A stretch of DNA of 64,000 nt from Candidatus Sulfotelmatobacter sp. GTDB lineage: Bacteria > Acidobacteriota > Terriglobia > Terriglobales > Acidobacteriaceae. Under the pieces are notes generated by a model. That model did no database searches. It saw only the letters and a program-made list of their open reading frames with translations, and was not told the DNA's origin. Below, one piece after another: positions 20,002-29,449 of this stretch. How positions within the stretch are numbered: position 1 is the stretch's first letter; the number at the start of each line of letters is the position of its first letter. The stretch covers positions 36,932 through 100,931 of the forward strand of contig JASHOT010000130.1 of assembly GCA_030040965.1 (NCBI GenBank), in the 5' to 3' direction. The position numbers were made by a program, and so were the translations under genes.

Positions 20002-21900
20002 TTGAGTACTTCGAAAACAGAATCCGCCAAGCCTCCGAAACTCCAGCGCTTGAAGGGCGTTTTGCCGGAGGTCTGGAAGTTGATGCGGCCGCGGCGCGGG
20101 TTGCTTACACTCGGCTTCTTCCTGATGGTCATTAATAAGGTCGCCGGTTTCGTGCTGCCTTATTCCTCGAGGTTCCTGATCGACAACGTAGTGGTGAAGC
20201 GGCAAGTGGGGATGCTGCGGCCTCTGGTCTTATCGGTGCTGGTTGCCACATTGATTCAAGGGATCACTTCCTTTTCGCTGACGCAGTTACTTTCCAAGGC
20301 TGCGCAGCGGCTGATTGCCGAATTGCGCGAGCAGGTGCAAGTCCACATCTCGCGGCTGCCGATCGCGTTCTACGACGCCAACAAGACGGGAGCCCTTGTC
20401 TCGCGCATCATGAGCGATGTTGAAGGAGTACGCAATTTGCTGGGCACGGGTCTGGTCGATTTTTCCGGGGGACTGGTGGCCGCATGCATCGCACTGGTTC
20501 TGCTGCTTCGGACCAGCGTGCCGTTGACATTAATCGCGGTAGGTTCTTTGACCTGCTTTGCCTTGACGTTGAACAAAGCCTTCTCCACGATTCGTCCGAT
20601 TTTTCGTGAACGGGGAAAGATCAACGCCGAAGTGACGGGGCGACTGACTGAATCGCTCGGAGGGGTAAGAGTCGTAAAGGGTTACCACGCGGAAGAACGA
20701 GAAGAAAAGATTTTTGCCACCGGCGTGAGGAGACTGCTGGATAACGTCATGCGAACGCTGACGGCGACGTCTCTGATGAGTCTTTCCGCGAGCGTCCTTC
20801 TCGGAGTGGTCGGAGCGGCCACGATGTACGTCGGCGGCCGCCAGATGATCGGCCACTCTCTCACTCCGGGTGGCTACATCTCCTACAACCTGTATCTGGT
20901 TTTCCTGGTCGCGCCCATCATGCAGATCGTGTCGATCGGGACGCAGATCACCGAGGCGCTTGCCGGCTTAGAGCGCACGCAAGAGATCATGCGCGAGAGC
21001 CCTGAGGATCAGGATCCGAAGCGCTCAGTGCGACTACCGGATATCGCGGGCTTGGTTGAGTTCGACGATGTCAGTTTCAGTTATGACGGGACGCACGAAG
21101 TCCTGCACGATATTTCATTCACCGCTCAACCGGGAACGGTGACTGCGCTGGTCGGTTCCTCAGGTTCAGGAAAATCGACGACCATTGGATTGATCTCGGC
21201 ATTTTACGTACCGGGCAAGGGCGAGATCCGCGTGGATGACGTGGATTTGAGCAGAGTACGTCTCGATTCGTTCCGGACGCGACTGGGGGTTGTGCTGCAG
21301 GAGTCGTTTCTTTTTGATGGGACGATTCGAGACAACGTCGTTTTCTCGCGGCCCGACGCCACCGAGGAACAAATTCTGCACGCCTGTCGTATTGCACGTG
21401 TAGATGAGTTTGCCGAGTCATTCGCCGATCGCTATGACACGGTGGTTGGCGAGCGCGGCGTAAAGCTTTCGGGAGGGCAGCGCCAGCGAATTTCAATTGC
21501 TCGCGCCATCCTGGCGGAGCCGCGAATCCTGATTCTGGATGAAGCAACTTCCAGTCTCGACTCCGAATCCGAAGCAATGATTCAGGAGGGATTGTCTTAC
21601 CTCATGCAGGGACGCACGACGTTTGTCATTGCCCATCGCCTGTCGACGATTCGCCGCGCTGACCAAATTCTCGTGATGGAGCAAGGAAGAATCGTGGAAC
21701 GAGGAACGCACGCCCAGCTTTATGCCGCCCACGGCCGCTATTACGACCTCTACACTCGGCAACATGGAGTGGAAGACAACTTATTTCTGGCTCCGGGTGA
21801 AGGGGACACCGTTTCGGTGGATGCAACTGGCTCAAATGGCAAGAACGGCGATGTAAAAGCAGCTGATGCTCTGCGCGTTCTGCGAGGAGAGATGCGTTAG
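20002..21900 (+). CDS. ABC exporter, fused permease and ATPase (MsbA-like)
   Basis: A 632-residue half-transporter: six predicted membrane helices over residues 25-310 (for example LLTLGFFLMVINKVAGFVLP), then an ATPase with Walker A GSSGSGKSTTIG, the Q-loop near VVLQESFLF, signature LSGGQRQRISIARAI, Walker B ILILDEATSSLD and H-loop VIAHRLSTI. It acts as a homodimer, exporting lipids, peptides or drugs. The start codon appears to be TTG at 20002 with AAGGA directly upstream and GGAG about 12 nt upstream. It is followed after 5 bp by another ABC ATPase, so the two systems are cotranscribed. A 40-residue low-complexity tail follows the ATPase. Confidence 0.92.
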   Translation: MSTSKTESAKPPKLQRLKGVLPEVWKLMRPRRGLLTLGFFLMVINKVAGFVLPYSSRFLIDNVVVKRQVGMLRPLVLSVLVATLIQGITSFSLTQLLSKAAQRLIAELREQVQVHISRLPIAFYDANKTGALVSRIMSDVEGVRNLLGTGLVDFSGGLVAACIALVLLLRTSVPLTLIAVGSLTCFALTLNKAFSTIRPIFRERGKINAEVTGRLTESLGGVRVVKGYHAEEREEKIFATGVRRLLDNVMRTLTATSLMSLSASVLLGVVGAATMYVGGRQMIGHSLTPGGYISYNLYLVFLVAPIMQIVSIGTQITEALAGLERTQEIMRESPEDQDPKRSVRLPDIAGLVEFDDVSFSYDGTHEVLHDISFTAQPGTVTALVGSSGSGKSTTIGLISAFYVPGKGEIRVDDVDLSRVRLDSFRTRLGVVLQESFLFDGTIRDNVVFSRPDATEEQILHACRIARVDEFAESFADRYDTVVGERGVKLSGGQRQRISIARAILAEPRILILDEATSSLDSESEAMIQEGLSYLMQGRTTFVIAHRLSTIRRADQILVMEQGRIVERGTHAQLYAAHGRYYDLYTRQHGVEDNLFLAPGEGDTVSVDATGSNGKNGDVKAADALRVLRGEMR

Positions 21901-21905
21901 GCGTC

Positions 21906-22667
21906 ATGGCGAGCATTCCAGCAGGCATCCCTCAAACGACTTCCGTCGCGATTCGCAGCGAGAATCTGTGCCGCCACTATCGAATGGGTCAGACTGTCAT
22001 TCGCGCGGTCGATGGCGTGTCTCTGCAGATTGAAGCGGGAGAATTCGTTGCCCTGCTCGGCAGTTCGGGATCGGGCAAATCTTCCTTATTGAATATGATC
22101 GCAGGGCTGGATCATCCGACGTCGGGCAGCGTGACGGTACAAGGTCGAGAACTGGCGAAAATGACCCGGGAGGAGTTGGCGAAACATCGCCTGCATGTGG
22201 TGGGAATGGTTTTCCAGTCGTTCAACCTGATTGCCAGCATGACGGTTCTGGAAAACGTCGAGTTGCCGTTGCGTTTCGCTGAAGTCGACCGCAGTAAGCG
22301 TGATGCCTTGGCGCGCGAAGCATTAGAACGCGTGGGGCTGCAGGCTCGAATGAATCACCGTCCCAGCGAACTTTCTGGCGGTGAGCAGCAGCGCGCGGCA
22401 TTGGCGCGGGCTCTGATCAATCGGCCTCAAATTCTGCTTGCCGACGAGCCCACCGGGAATCTGGATAGCCGAACCGGAACAGAAATCATGGACATGGTGC
22501 GTGAATTCAACAGCAAACTGGGCATGACCATCGTGATGGTCACACACGAGCGCGCCCTCGCCGAACGTTACGTTGAACGCCTGATTTTCCTGGCAGATGG
22601 CAAGCTGGTTGGCGATCAAGAAAATACTTTGGCGATGTCGTCGTCTCAGGCGCGAAGCGAATTATGA
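21906..22667 (+). CDS. ABC transporter ATPase (LolD/MacB-N type)
   Basis: A 253-residue ATPase with Walker A GSSGSGKSSLLNM, signature LSGGEQQRAALARALINRP, Walker B ILLADEPTGNLD and the switch His in VMVTHERALAE. The sequence pattern places it with LolD, MacB and FtsE-like ATPases that pair with FtsX-fold permeases. Its stop overlaps the next gene by 4 nt, and that gene encodes such a permease, so the two form a complete mechanotransmission-type transporter. Likely roles are lipoprotein release or export of a small molecule; the sequence does not decide between them. Confidence 0.93.
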   Translation: MASIPAGIPQTTSVAIRSENLCRHYRMGQTVIRAVDGVSLQIEAGEFVALLGSSGSGKSSLLNMIAGLDHPTSGSVTVQGRELAKMTREELAKHRLHVVGMVFQSFNLIASMTVLENVELPLRFAEVDRSKRDALAREALERVGLQARMNHRPSELSGGEQQRAALARALINRPQILLADEPTGNLDSRTGTEIMDMVREFNSKLGMTIVMVTHERALAERYVERLIFLADGKLVGDQENTLAMSSSQARSEL

Positions 22668-24061
22668 AAATTCCTGATCTCACCGAGCTTGCCCTGCGGA
22701 ATTTGCGCGAATCCGTGTTGCGCAATTCGCTGACCACGGTTGGCATCTCCGTTGGTGTGGCCTCGCTGGTGGCGATGCTCTCTCTTGGCTCCGGCTTGCA
22801 GCAACTGTTCTCGCGCAAATTGATGAAATCGGGTCTGTTCGATACGGTGGTCGTGACTTCGCGCCGCGATCTCCGCGGCATGGGACGAGAACAGGAGAGA
22901 AACGGTCCCACGCCGGGCGAAAGTCGCGTGCTCGACGAGTCGGCTCGCGAGCAGATGGAACACCTGCCCAACGTTCTGGAAGCGGACCCGGATATTCGTT
23001 TCGTCGCAAAACTACTCTACGATGACAAGCCGCACTTGACCATGATTTCCGCCATGCCGGCGTCCATGAAGTCGAATGACGCATTCGAAGGCATGCAGGG
23101 CAGCTTCTTTTCCTCTGAAACTGCTCCAGAGATCATGCTGCAAAAATCTTTTGCGGAGGAATTGCTGGGCAAAACTCCTCCATTGGGCGGAGCGGAACCA
23201 TCCGTCGCAGAACTTGCGCCGCCGCTGCTCGGCAAAGAGATGATCCTGAGTTATCCGCAGAAGGTGACCGCTCCATCCCGCACCGTACCTGGACCAAACG
23301 GCAGCGCGGCCGATTTGGCTTCGGCTTCGTATTCCGTCGTTTCTCGCGAACAGAAATTGAAAATTGTCGGCATCGTCGATCTTGATCCGGAGAGCATGCG
23401 CGGGCCAACACGAGCCAAAGTTTTTTTGCCTCTGAAGCTGGCGGAAAGCTTGCACGTGATGCAGTCCACCGATTTGCGCGAGATTTCCGAGGCCGCAAGC
23501 GACCAGCCCGTTTACTCCTCTTTGAGCGTCCGGGTAAAGAATCCCGCGCAGATGCAGCCCGTGGAAGACGCCATCAAGAAGATGGGATTTACAACTTTCT
23601 CGATTCTCGATGCCAGCCAGAGTTTGCGGCGAGTGTTCGGCGTGCTCTATGCATTTCTTGCGATCTTCGGCAGTCTCGCGTTAACCGTCGCATCGATCGG
23701 CATTGTCAATACTCTGGTCATGGCAATTCTGGAACGCCGGCGCGAGATCGGAATCATGAAGGCAATTGGGGCGAGCGATAACGACGTGAAGAAACTTTTT
23801 TTTGCGGAAGCCGGAGCCATGGGCGTTCTGGGCGGAGTGGTGGGCGTCTTGCTAGGGTGGGCCATCGGACAGATCATCAACTTTGGCACGAACATTTATC
23901 TCAAGAGTCAATCGATTCCGCCCGAACATTTTTGGGCTGTGCCGTTGTGGCTGGTGCTGTTTGCGATCGGATTCGCCATCCTGGTCAGCCTGCTCTCCGG
24001 GCTCTATCCCGCCAGCCGCGCAGCCCGGCTCGATCCAGTGCAGGCCTTGCGCTACGAGTAG
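22664..24061 (+). CDS. FtsX/MacB-type ABC permease
   Basis: A 465-residue inner-membrane protein with one N-terminal helix (around SVGVASLVAMLSLGSGLQQL), a periplasmic domain of about 280 residues that contains the MacB core-like region, and three C-terminal helices (YAFLAIFGSLALTVASIGIV; GVLGGVVGVLLGWAIGQII; PLWLVLFAIGFAILVSLLSG). The conserved ERRREIGIMKAIGAS loop contacts the ATPase, and the ending YPASRAARLDPVQALRYE is typical for FtsX-fold permeases. It is coupled to the ATPase gene by an ATGA overlap and followed after 7 bp by a secreted esterase gene. Confidence 0.93.
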   Translation: MKIPDLTELALRNLRESVLRNSLTTVGISVGVASLVAMLSLGSGLQQLFSRKLMKSGLFDTVVVTSRRDLRGMGREQERNGPTPGESRVLDESAREQMEHLPNVLEADPDIRFVAKLLYDDKPHLTMISAMPASMKSNDAFEGMQGSFFSSETAPEIMLQKSFAEELLGKTPPLGGAEPSVAELAPPLLGKEMILSYPQKVTAPSRTVPGPNGSAADLASASYSVVSREQKLKIVGIVDLDPESMRGPTRAKVFLPLKLAESLHVMQSTDLREISEAASDQPVYSSLSVRVKNPAQMQPVEDAIKKMGFTTFSILDASQSLRRVFGVLYAFLAIFGSLALTVASIGIVNTLVMAILERRREIGIMKAIGASDNDVKKLFFAEAGAMGVLGGVVGVLLGWAIGQIINFGTNIYLKSQSIPPEHFWAVPLWLVLFAIGFAILVSLLSGLYPASRAARLDPVQALRYE

Positions 24062-24068
24062 CTCTTGC

Positions 24069-24968
24069 ATGATACGTTTCTGCCTTCTCATCATCATCCT
24101 GGGCGCGATTACCTGTGCTGCTTCAGCCCAGAGCCGCATCGACTGTAGCGCCCTGAACAGCAAAATTCTGAAGAGAGCCGTCCGGTACTGCGTCTATCTT
24201 CCGGCCAGTTACGACGCCAGAAAAAATGACACGCCAGTGCAGCGTTATCCCGTGCTTTATTTTCTTCACGGCCTGGGCGACAACGAACAAACACTCTTTA
24301 ACAGCGGTGGATGGACGCTCATCGACGACCTGCGCGAGCATCATCGAATTGGCGACTTTCTCATCGTGGCGCCGGAGGGCCGGCGCAGCTTTTACATCAA
24401 CTCCGCCGATCGATCAGAGCGTTACAGTGATTTTTTTCTGCGGGAGTTCATGCCGCACATCGAGAAAGAGTATCGCGTGAATCCGGGTCGCGCGAGCCGC
24501 GCGGTCAGCGGGATTTCCATGGGTGGGTACGGTGCGTTACGATTCGCGTTCGCCCGTCCAGAGCTCTTTTCGGCTGTAAGCGCACAGAGTGCGGCATTGA
24601 TCACCGAGACTCCCGCTGAACTCGACGTAGCCGCCCATTCCGGGGCTCCGCTCATGGGTTTGCTGGCATGGGTCTTTGGCAACCCCATCGACGTTCCCCA
24701 CTGGAATGAAAACAGCATATTCGTGCTTGCGAAGAAAAATGAAGCGGCATTGCGCAATGTCGCGATTTACTTCAATTGCGGCCAGGACGACAATTACGGA
24801 TTCGAAAAAGGTGCGGCCGCATTACACGCCGAGTTGTTGAAAGAGAACATCAAGCACGAATATCATGCCTACCCAGGCGACCACAGTCCCGCATATTTCC
24901 TCGCACATTTCGAGGAAGTGATGGAATTTCATTCCCAAGCGTTCGACCTGAGAAGTGGAGCCCGCTAA
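24069..24968 (+). CDS. Secreted esterase (esterase D / PF00756 fold)
   Basis: A 299-residue alpha/beta-hydrolase with a signal peptide (MIRFCLLIIILGAITCAASA). The ATG at 24069 is preferred over a much longer frame open from 23883, because that would overlap the permease gene with non-conserved residues. The nucleophile Ser lies in SGISMGGYGALRFAF, an early block reads YPVLYFLHGLGDNEQT, and the likely catalytic His is in YPGDHSPAYF. This is the fold of esterase D, feruloyl esterases and mycolyltransferases. It starts 7 bp after the permease stop and so may act on a compound handled by the transporter; the substrate is unknown. Confidence 0.9.
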   Translation: MIRFCLLIIILGAITCAASAQSRIDCSALNSKILKRAVRYCVYLPASYDARKNDTPVQRYPVLYFLHGLGDNEQTLFNSGGWTLIDDLREHHRIGDFLIVAPEGRRSFYINSADRSERYSDFFLREFMPHIEKEYRVNPGRASRAVSGISMGGYGALRFAFARPELFSAVSAQSAALITETPAELDVAAHSGAPLMGLLAWVFGNPIDVPHWNENSIFVLAKKNEAALRNVAIYFNCGQDDNYGFEKGAAALHAELLKENIKHEYHAYPGDHSPAYFLAHFEEVMEFHSQAFDLRSGAR

Positions 24969-25102
24969 CGGTGCCCGCTAGCTGCGCTCCGCATTCATGA
25001 TTCCGCATAGGCGAGCATGCTTTTCTCTGATCCGCAAGAGTTCACTAAAGTACCCGCGATACGGCTGTTGTAAACTAGCAACATCCTCGCTCATTTCTCC
25101 GC

Positions 25103-25192
25103 GGAGGGATGTGTGAGTGGTTGAAACAGTCGGTCTTGAAAACCGATGTACGGGAAACCGTACCGGGGGTTCGAATCCCTCTCCCTCCGCCA
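25103..25192 (+). tRNA. tRNA-Ser (anticodon TGA)
   Basis: A 90-nt tRNA with a 7-bp acceptor stem (GGAGGGA with TCCCTCC), the anticodon stem CGGT/ACCG around loop CTTGAAA giving anticodon TGA, a long serine-type variable arm (TACGG/CCGTA), the T-arm GGTTCGAATCC and an encoded CCA end at 25190-25192. The 3' half faces a truncated tyrosine recombinase gene 60 bp downstream, so it is a probable integration target. Confidence 0.97.
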
Positions 25193-25251
25193 TGGTCCTT
25201 TAGCCGTAAGACCATTTAACATCGGGAGTTGCAGAGCGTCGGGCCGGTTCA

Positions 25252-25890
25252 TCACATGACCACCTTTATGCTCGAATTGGGCTGTCTAGGTGTCACATGG
25301 GTGTCATTTAAGGCGGTTTCGAGCTTCCGCATGGCTGCCTTTGCATCTTCATTTGCCGTCTTGATGTAGCAAGCTTGCGTTATCGCGACGCTGCTGTGAC
25401 GCAGGATTCGCTGGATCACTGAGTCGTCCACCCCCAAGCGATTGAGGTTGGTTGCAAGGCCCCGGCGGAAAGCGTGCCAGCCGCGCCACCGGGGAAGCAC
25501 GTTGTTGCGTACGTACTTGTGGTTCGCTTTCTCGTGCTCTGCTTCGGGCTTGCTGCAGACAGCACAGACCTCCAGAGCTGGCAAGATCACTCTGCGAACG
25601 TAACTATCGGGGTCAGCGGCATTACTCGCGCCATTGGGGAAAATGGGCCCGGTTTTCGTCTTTCCTAACCGTATGCGATGCGCTTCCAGCATCGTGGCAA
25701 GTTTGCCGATGATTGGAATGGGCGCCTTGCTCTTTCGGCTCTTCGGGTCGGTCGTGATGCCATTCCAGATCGATCGCGCAATGAGCAATTCGCCGTTCTG
25801 ATAGTTCTCCCAGTACATGCCTCTCAATTCACCACGGCGCGCGCCGGTGAAGGCGGCAGCTGCGACGAGAGTTGAAGCAGGCTCGGGCAC
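25252..25890 (-). pseudogene. Truncated tyrosine recombinase (phage-type integrase)
   Basis: The frame encodes only the C-terminal catalytic domain of a tyrosine recombinase, 212 residues. Visible catalytic residues are the first Arg in TGARRGELRGM, the His-x-x-Arg pair in WHAFRRGLATNL, the His in LRHSSVAITQ and the nucleophile Tyr in CYIKTAN. The reading frame is closed by a stop 12 codons upstream of the GTG at 25890, so the core-binding and arm-binding domains are missing; intact integrases of this kind are 350-450 residues. A CxxC pair (CAVCSKPEAEH) sits in an insertion before the HxxR box. It points toward tRNA-Ser, as expected for a tRNA-integrating element, and is probably inactive. 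Confidence 0.85.
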
Positions 25891-25905
25891 TGCGAGGGCA
25901 AATTC

Positions 25906-25933
25906 TTGACATTTCGCAGCCTTCTGCTAAAAC
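25906..25933 (+). promoter_or_regulatory. Sigma-70-like promoter candidate
   Basis: A perfect -35 box TTGACA at 25906-25911 is followed after 16 bp by TAAAAC at 25928-25933. Transcription would begin near 25940, just before the tail-like gene fragment on the same strand. It overlaps the broken 5' end of the integrase gene on the other strand. The -10 match is only partial. Confidence 0.4.
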
Positions 25934-25945
25934 TTGCTTTAGGGG

Positions 25946-26151
25946 TTGGGGGTCGGGTCGCTTTTCGTCTCGTCTCTTCTTTTCGCCCAGAACCCAAACG
26001 TAACCCTCCAAGGCACACTGCAAGGTCCGAACGGTCTTCCGCTCTCAAACGCCCCGATCAGTTTCACTCCCACTCAAGACATTTCTTCGTCGCCGGCCTC
26101 GGCTCGAGCACCTGTTCCGAATACATCATCAAGTTGAATGGTGCGCCGTGA
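25946..26151 (+). pseudogene. Frameshifted fragment of a phage-tail-like / carboxypeptidase-regulatory-like protein
   Basis: The first frame from 25946 reads NPNVTLQGTLQGPNGLPLSN then APISFTPTQ, which breaks off at about 26078-26080. The sense continues in another frame as HFFVAGLGSSTCSEYIIKLN and GAP before a stop at 26149. The joined sequence is a single prealbumin-like beta domain of the type seen at the N-terminus of phage tail or fibre proteins and in carboxypeptidase regulatory-like domains (pattern recognition only). The rest of the protein is missing. Together with the truncated integrase it marks the remains of an element integrated at tRNA-Ser. Confidence 0.6.
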
Positions 26152-26191
26152 TTAGAGCAATCCGGTCATCGTCCTTCCGATTCATTTGTCT

Positions 26192-26470
26192 TCAAGGTCG
26201 CCAAAAAACCGTACCGCTCACAGCAGTAACAGCCAAAAGTCGCAAACCGATAAGAATCAGGTCGGGAGAAGCAAGGGGGCCTCGATCCCAGGCGATCAGA
26301 AGCGGATCGCTTAACCGTGGGCCCGCCCACAGCCACCCATAGCCAACTCGGAGTTGGCTCGAAGCCCTATCGTCGGTAGACCCCCTGACGATATGCCACG
26401 GTACCCAAGTGCAGCAATAGATGATCAAGAGGCAGAACAGAACGAGTACAAGCTGCTGTAATCGCGTCAC
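26192..26470 (-). CDS. Small two-helix membrane protein, unknown
   Basis: A 92-residue protein starting at GTG 26470, with a GGGGGAG ribosome site 8 nt upstream; an ATG at 26515 would add 15 residues but has no good site. It has two hydrophobic segments: LVLVLFCLLIIYCCTWVPW near the N-terminus and LILIGLRLLAVTAVSGTVFW at the C-terminus, joined by a loop with VGYGWLWAGP. This layout resembles small hypothetical membrane proteins common in Acidobacteria, but no function is known. It lies between the element remnants and the kinase gene and could be part of either. Confidence 0.55.
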   Translation of the reverse strand: MTRLQQLVLVLFCLLIIYCCTWVPWHIVRGSTDDRASSQLRVGYGWLWAGPRLSDPLLIAWDRGPLASPDLILIGLRLLAVTAVSGTVFWRP

Positions 26471-26633
26471 GCGAGAGTCTCCCCCGAAAACGTCGTTTCT
26501 ACTACGCTTACCCAAGCTTGCTGATCGGTGGAGTGCTGATGTTCCCTCCCCGATCCAGACTTTTCAATGGGCCGCTGGCACGCGCCTGTGAGCTACTTTG
26601 ATAGCGGAAAGTGCCAGCATTCAAACATCGAGT

Positions 26634-29297
26634 TCACTTGAGCGGAATGCGATAAAGGTTCCGATGGGAAGTTCCCTTGCTGAAAGTGTAGCGGGAGCTG
26701 TCGGGGCCTGGAACAATGTTTCCCTCCAGTACCTGCGAAGCGACTGCGCGCAGCTCGTTCTCGGATTGGAATCCTGACTTGGGGAGTTTTGGCAGGTCGC
26801 TGCCGTGAGGGATTGGAACTACATAAGTCCGCGCGTTGCCGGTAAATGAGCTCTTGAAGAAGTACATTACCTTACCGTCGGGAGCCCAATTGACATCACA
26901 CCAACCTGAGCAAAGGGGAATCCAGGGACCGCCAGCTATCGGCACTGCCTCCGCGTCGCCCCAGCTCTCTTCCTTGTTGAGTGTGCGATCAACCACAACG
27001 TAGTGCTCATCAGGAGAAATCCCAAACGCATGGTCGATGGGTTCGGAGACGACTTTTTCCTCCTGTGTGCCGTCGTCCTTCATGCGGTATAGGTAGGCAC
27101 GTCCGCCTTCGGGAGCTATATAATAAATGCGCCCAGAGGGCGAGTATTGCGGGACAAATTGCCGATCTCCCGTGCGGATCTGGCGTGGAGCAAAGCGATG
27201 TTCGGTGGAAGACAACCAGAGATGATGCTGTCCGTTGGCGTCAAGCGTCTCGAAGACGACTTGCGTGGCGTCCGGCGAAACGCTGTAATACAGGACCGCA
27301 ATCCCTGGCAACACCTTGGAAGCCTGACCGGTGCCGAGATCTGAAACCCACAGTTCGCCTCCGGTACTGGATTGTGCGGATTGTTCGGAGTTCAGCGACT
27401 GGATATAGAACAGCCTCTTGCCGTCCATGGAGAGCCTTGGGGTATGACAATAACCTTGAGAAGAAATCTGGCGCTCGCCTTCCTGGTCATGTACCCAGAT
27501 ACTTCTTTCAGAGGTGCCAACAGAGGTAATCAGGGACCTGCCGTCTGGAGCCATCGCGATCCCCTGTTCATCACCAAAACTGGATGTAAGTTGCTGCGGT
27601 ACTCCGTCGGGAAACGCCTGGCGCCAGATGTGATAACCCTTGCCGCCTGCATCGGAATCGAAGTACATCCACTTACCATCCGGCGACCATGCCGCGTACT
27701 CACAGCCTCCCAACCTTGGCCCCACGGACCGCGCTGCCCCGCCTGAGAAGGGAACCAGCTGGCAGGGAATCCACCTCCCGTCTCTCCCCATTTCGACCAC
27801 CAACACCCAGTTGTGATCCGGTGAAAGGTAGGAGAGGTGAGCCATGTCGTGCTCGTTCGGTGGGACATATACATCTCGTTGCTCCGAACGACTCTCAGTT
27901 GCGGTTACGACCGCAAGGTGAATTCCAGTCTTAATCTCGCTGAACATCACACGGCCTCCATCGATCCAGCTCAGACCACTGGAATTGGAGAGCAGTAGTT
28001 GGGGCCGCCCCCCGAGCACTGGGGCGACCCACGTCTGCCAGTCGTGGTCACTTGTTCCGTATGCAATGCGTGAGCCATCCGGCGAGAACGCAGGTTGCAA
28101 CTTAATCTTGATTTCATCGTGCGTCAGCTGGACGGGCTCACCGTCGGGAAGAAGCTTGACGTAGAGCTGTGCTAATCCGCCTGTAGAACGGAGAAACGCC
28201 AGCATATGCCCGTCGGGCGACAGCGCAGGATCGAAGCTCTCGTCACTAAGGTTTGTGAGCTGCACCCACTGCGAAGAGTCGGGAGCGGAAACGCTGCCTG
28301 ACTTTCGCCAGATCACAATCGCAGAACCGAGAAGTACAATCATCAGCAGCGAGATGCCCGTCCAAATGACGAATGGGGATCTTCTTTGTAGTCGGGCGGC
28401 TGCGATTTTCGGTTTGGTGCTGGACTCGCTATCACGTTTCAGCCGTTGCAAATCCGTCCGCATGTCGGCTGCGTTTTGGTAGCGGAGATTGCGATCTTTC
28501 TCCAGCGCCTTATTGATGATGTCTTCGAGCTTCGCCGGAGTCTCGCGATTGAAGCGAATCGCCGGCGGCGGGTCAGAATCAAGAATGGCTTTGAAGATCA
28601 GTCCCGAGCTGTCACCGCGAAACGGCAACGTACCCGTCGTCATCTCGTAGAGAACCGCGCCGAAGGAGAAGAGGTCGGTGCGGGCGTCAAGCTCTTTCGC
28701 CCGAACTTGCTCTGGAGACATATAAGCGATGGTGCCAACAGCCTGACCCGGACTGGTCAGGTGCTCTTCCAGCGTCACCGTCGTCTGTCCTGCGGTTTGT
28801 GACTCGCTGCCCGGCTCGCGAATCGGCTGCGTTACCTTCGCCAGCCCAAAATCCAGAATCTTCGCGTGTCCACGCTTGGTCACGAAAATATTTGCCGGCT
28901 TGATGTCGCGATGAATGATCCCCGCCGCGTGCGCCGCGTCCAGCGCATCGGCAATCTCGATCGCCAGCGACAGAATCGTTTCTGTCTCCATCGGACGGCC
29001 GGCGATGCGGTGCTTCAGCGTCACGCCGTCCAGATACTCCATCACCAGGAACGACTGCTCGCCGTTTTTGCCGATCTCGTGAATCGTGCAGATGTTGGGA
29101 TGGTTCAGCGCTGACGCGGCACGGGCTTCGCGGCGGAAGCGTTCTAGCGCTTGCGGATCTTTCGCCAGGTCATCTGGCAGGAACTTGAGGGCAACGAAGC
29201 GGCCGAGTTCGGTGTCTTCGGCTTTGTAGACCACACCCATTCCGCCCCCGCCGAGCTTTTCGACGATGCGGTAGTGCGAGATGGTCTGGTCGATCAT
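26634..29297 (-). CDS. Membrane Ser/Thr protein kinase with C-terminal TolB/WD40-like propeller
   Basis: An 887-residue Hanks-type kinase. The cytoplasmic kinase domain (about residues 9-290) has the glycine loop [13 protein letters not shown], Lys38, Glu57, the catalytic [10 protein letters not shown] with Asp131, the DFG Asp149 and the activation-segment end [12 protein letters not shown] single membrane segment (about 309-330) leads to an external propeller of TolB/WD40-like blades (for example [54 protein letters not shown]). This architecture is very frequent in Acidobacteria. The ligand of the propeller and the kinase targets are unknown. It appears to be transcribed alone. Confidence 0.94.
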   Translation of the reverse strand: MIDQTISHYRIVEKLGGGGMGVVYKAEDTELGRFVALKFLPDDLAKDPQALERFRREARAASALNHPNICTIHEIGKNGEQSFLVMEYLDGVTLKHRIAGRPMETETILSLAIEIADALDAAHAAGIIHRDIKPANIFVTKRGHAKILDFGLAKVTQPIREPGSESQTAGQTTVTLEEHLTSPGQAVGTIAYMSPEQVRAKELDARTDLFSFGAVLYEMTTGTLPFRGDSSGLIFKAILDSDPPPAIRFNRETPAKLEDIINKALEKDRNLRYQNAADMRTDLQRLKRDSESSTKPKIAAARLQRRSPFVIWTGISLLMIVLLGSAIVIWRKSGSVSAPDSSQWVQLTNLSDESFDPALSPDGHMLAFLRSTGGLAQLYVKLLPDGEPVQLTHDEIKIKLQPAFSPDGSRIAYGTSDHDWQTWVAPVLGGRPQLLLSNSSGLSWIDGGRVMFSEIKTGIHLAVVTATESRSEQRDVYVPPNEHDMAHLSYLSPDHNWVLVVEMGRDGRWIPCQLVPFSGGAARSVGPRLGGCEYAAWSPDGKWMYFDSDAGGKGYHIWRQAFPDGVPQQLTSSFGDEQGIAMAPDGRSLITSVGTSERSIWVHDQEGERQISSQGYCHTPRLSMDGKRLFYIQSLNSEQSAQSSTGGELWVSDLGTGQASKVLPGIAVLYYSVSPDATQVVFETLDANGQHHLWLSSTEHRFAPRQIRTGDRQFVPQYSPSGRIYYIAPEGGRAYLYRMKDDGTQEEKVVSEPIDHAFGISPDEHYVVVDRTLNKEESWGDAEAVPIAGGPWIPLCSGWCDVNWAPDGKVMYFFKSSFTGNARTYVVPIPHGSDLPKLPKSGFQSENELRAVASQVLEGNIVPGPDSSRYTFSKGTSHRNLYRIPLK

Positions 29298-29449
29298 TTG
29301 GGGTGAATGTTAGGGACAGGGACGGGGTAAGTCAATTGAGGAGTGGGGTTATACGCATTGAGGGGAAAAATGCTCCACCCTACCCCCCGGGGGTATACGG
29401 GGGAGCGGGAAGCGGGCAATGGCGCCCCTTGCCATCGAATGGCTCTGGA

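Noticed and set aside
23883..24068. A 62-codon N-terminal extension of the esterase
   Set aside because: It overlaps the permease gene in another frame and has many Cys and Pro; the signal peptide begins at the ATG at 24069.
25160..26640. A second attachment site repeating the tRNA-Ser 3' end
   Set aside because: I looked for a copy of the T-arm and acceptor sequence to the right of the integrase remnant and saw none, so element borders cannot be set.
29385..29400. A C/G-rich palindrome (TACCCCC-C-GGGGGTA) before the acyltransferase relic
   Set aside because: A simple-sequence palindrome without a T-run or a nearby intact gene; no function can be argued.
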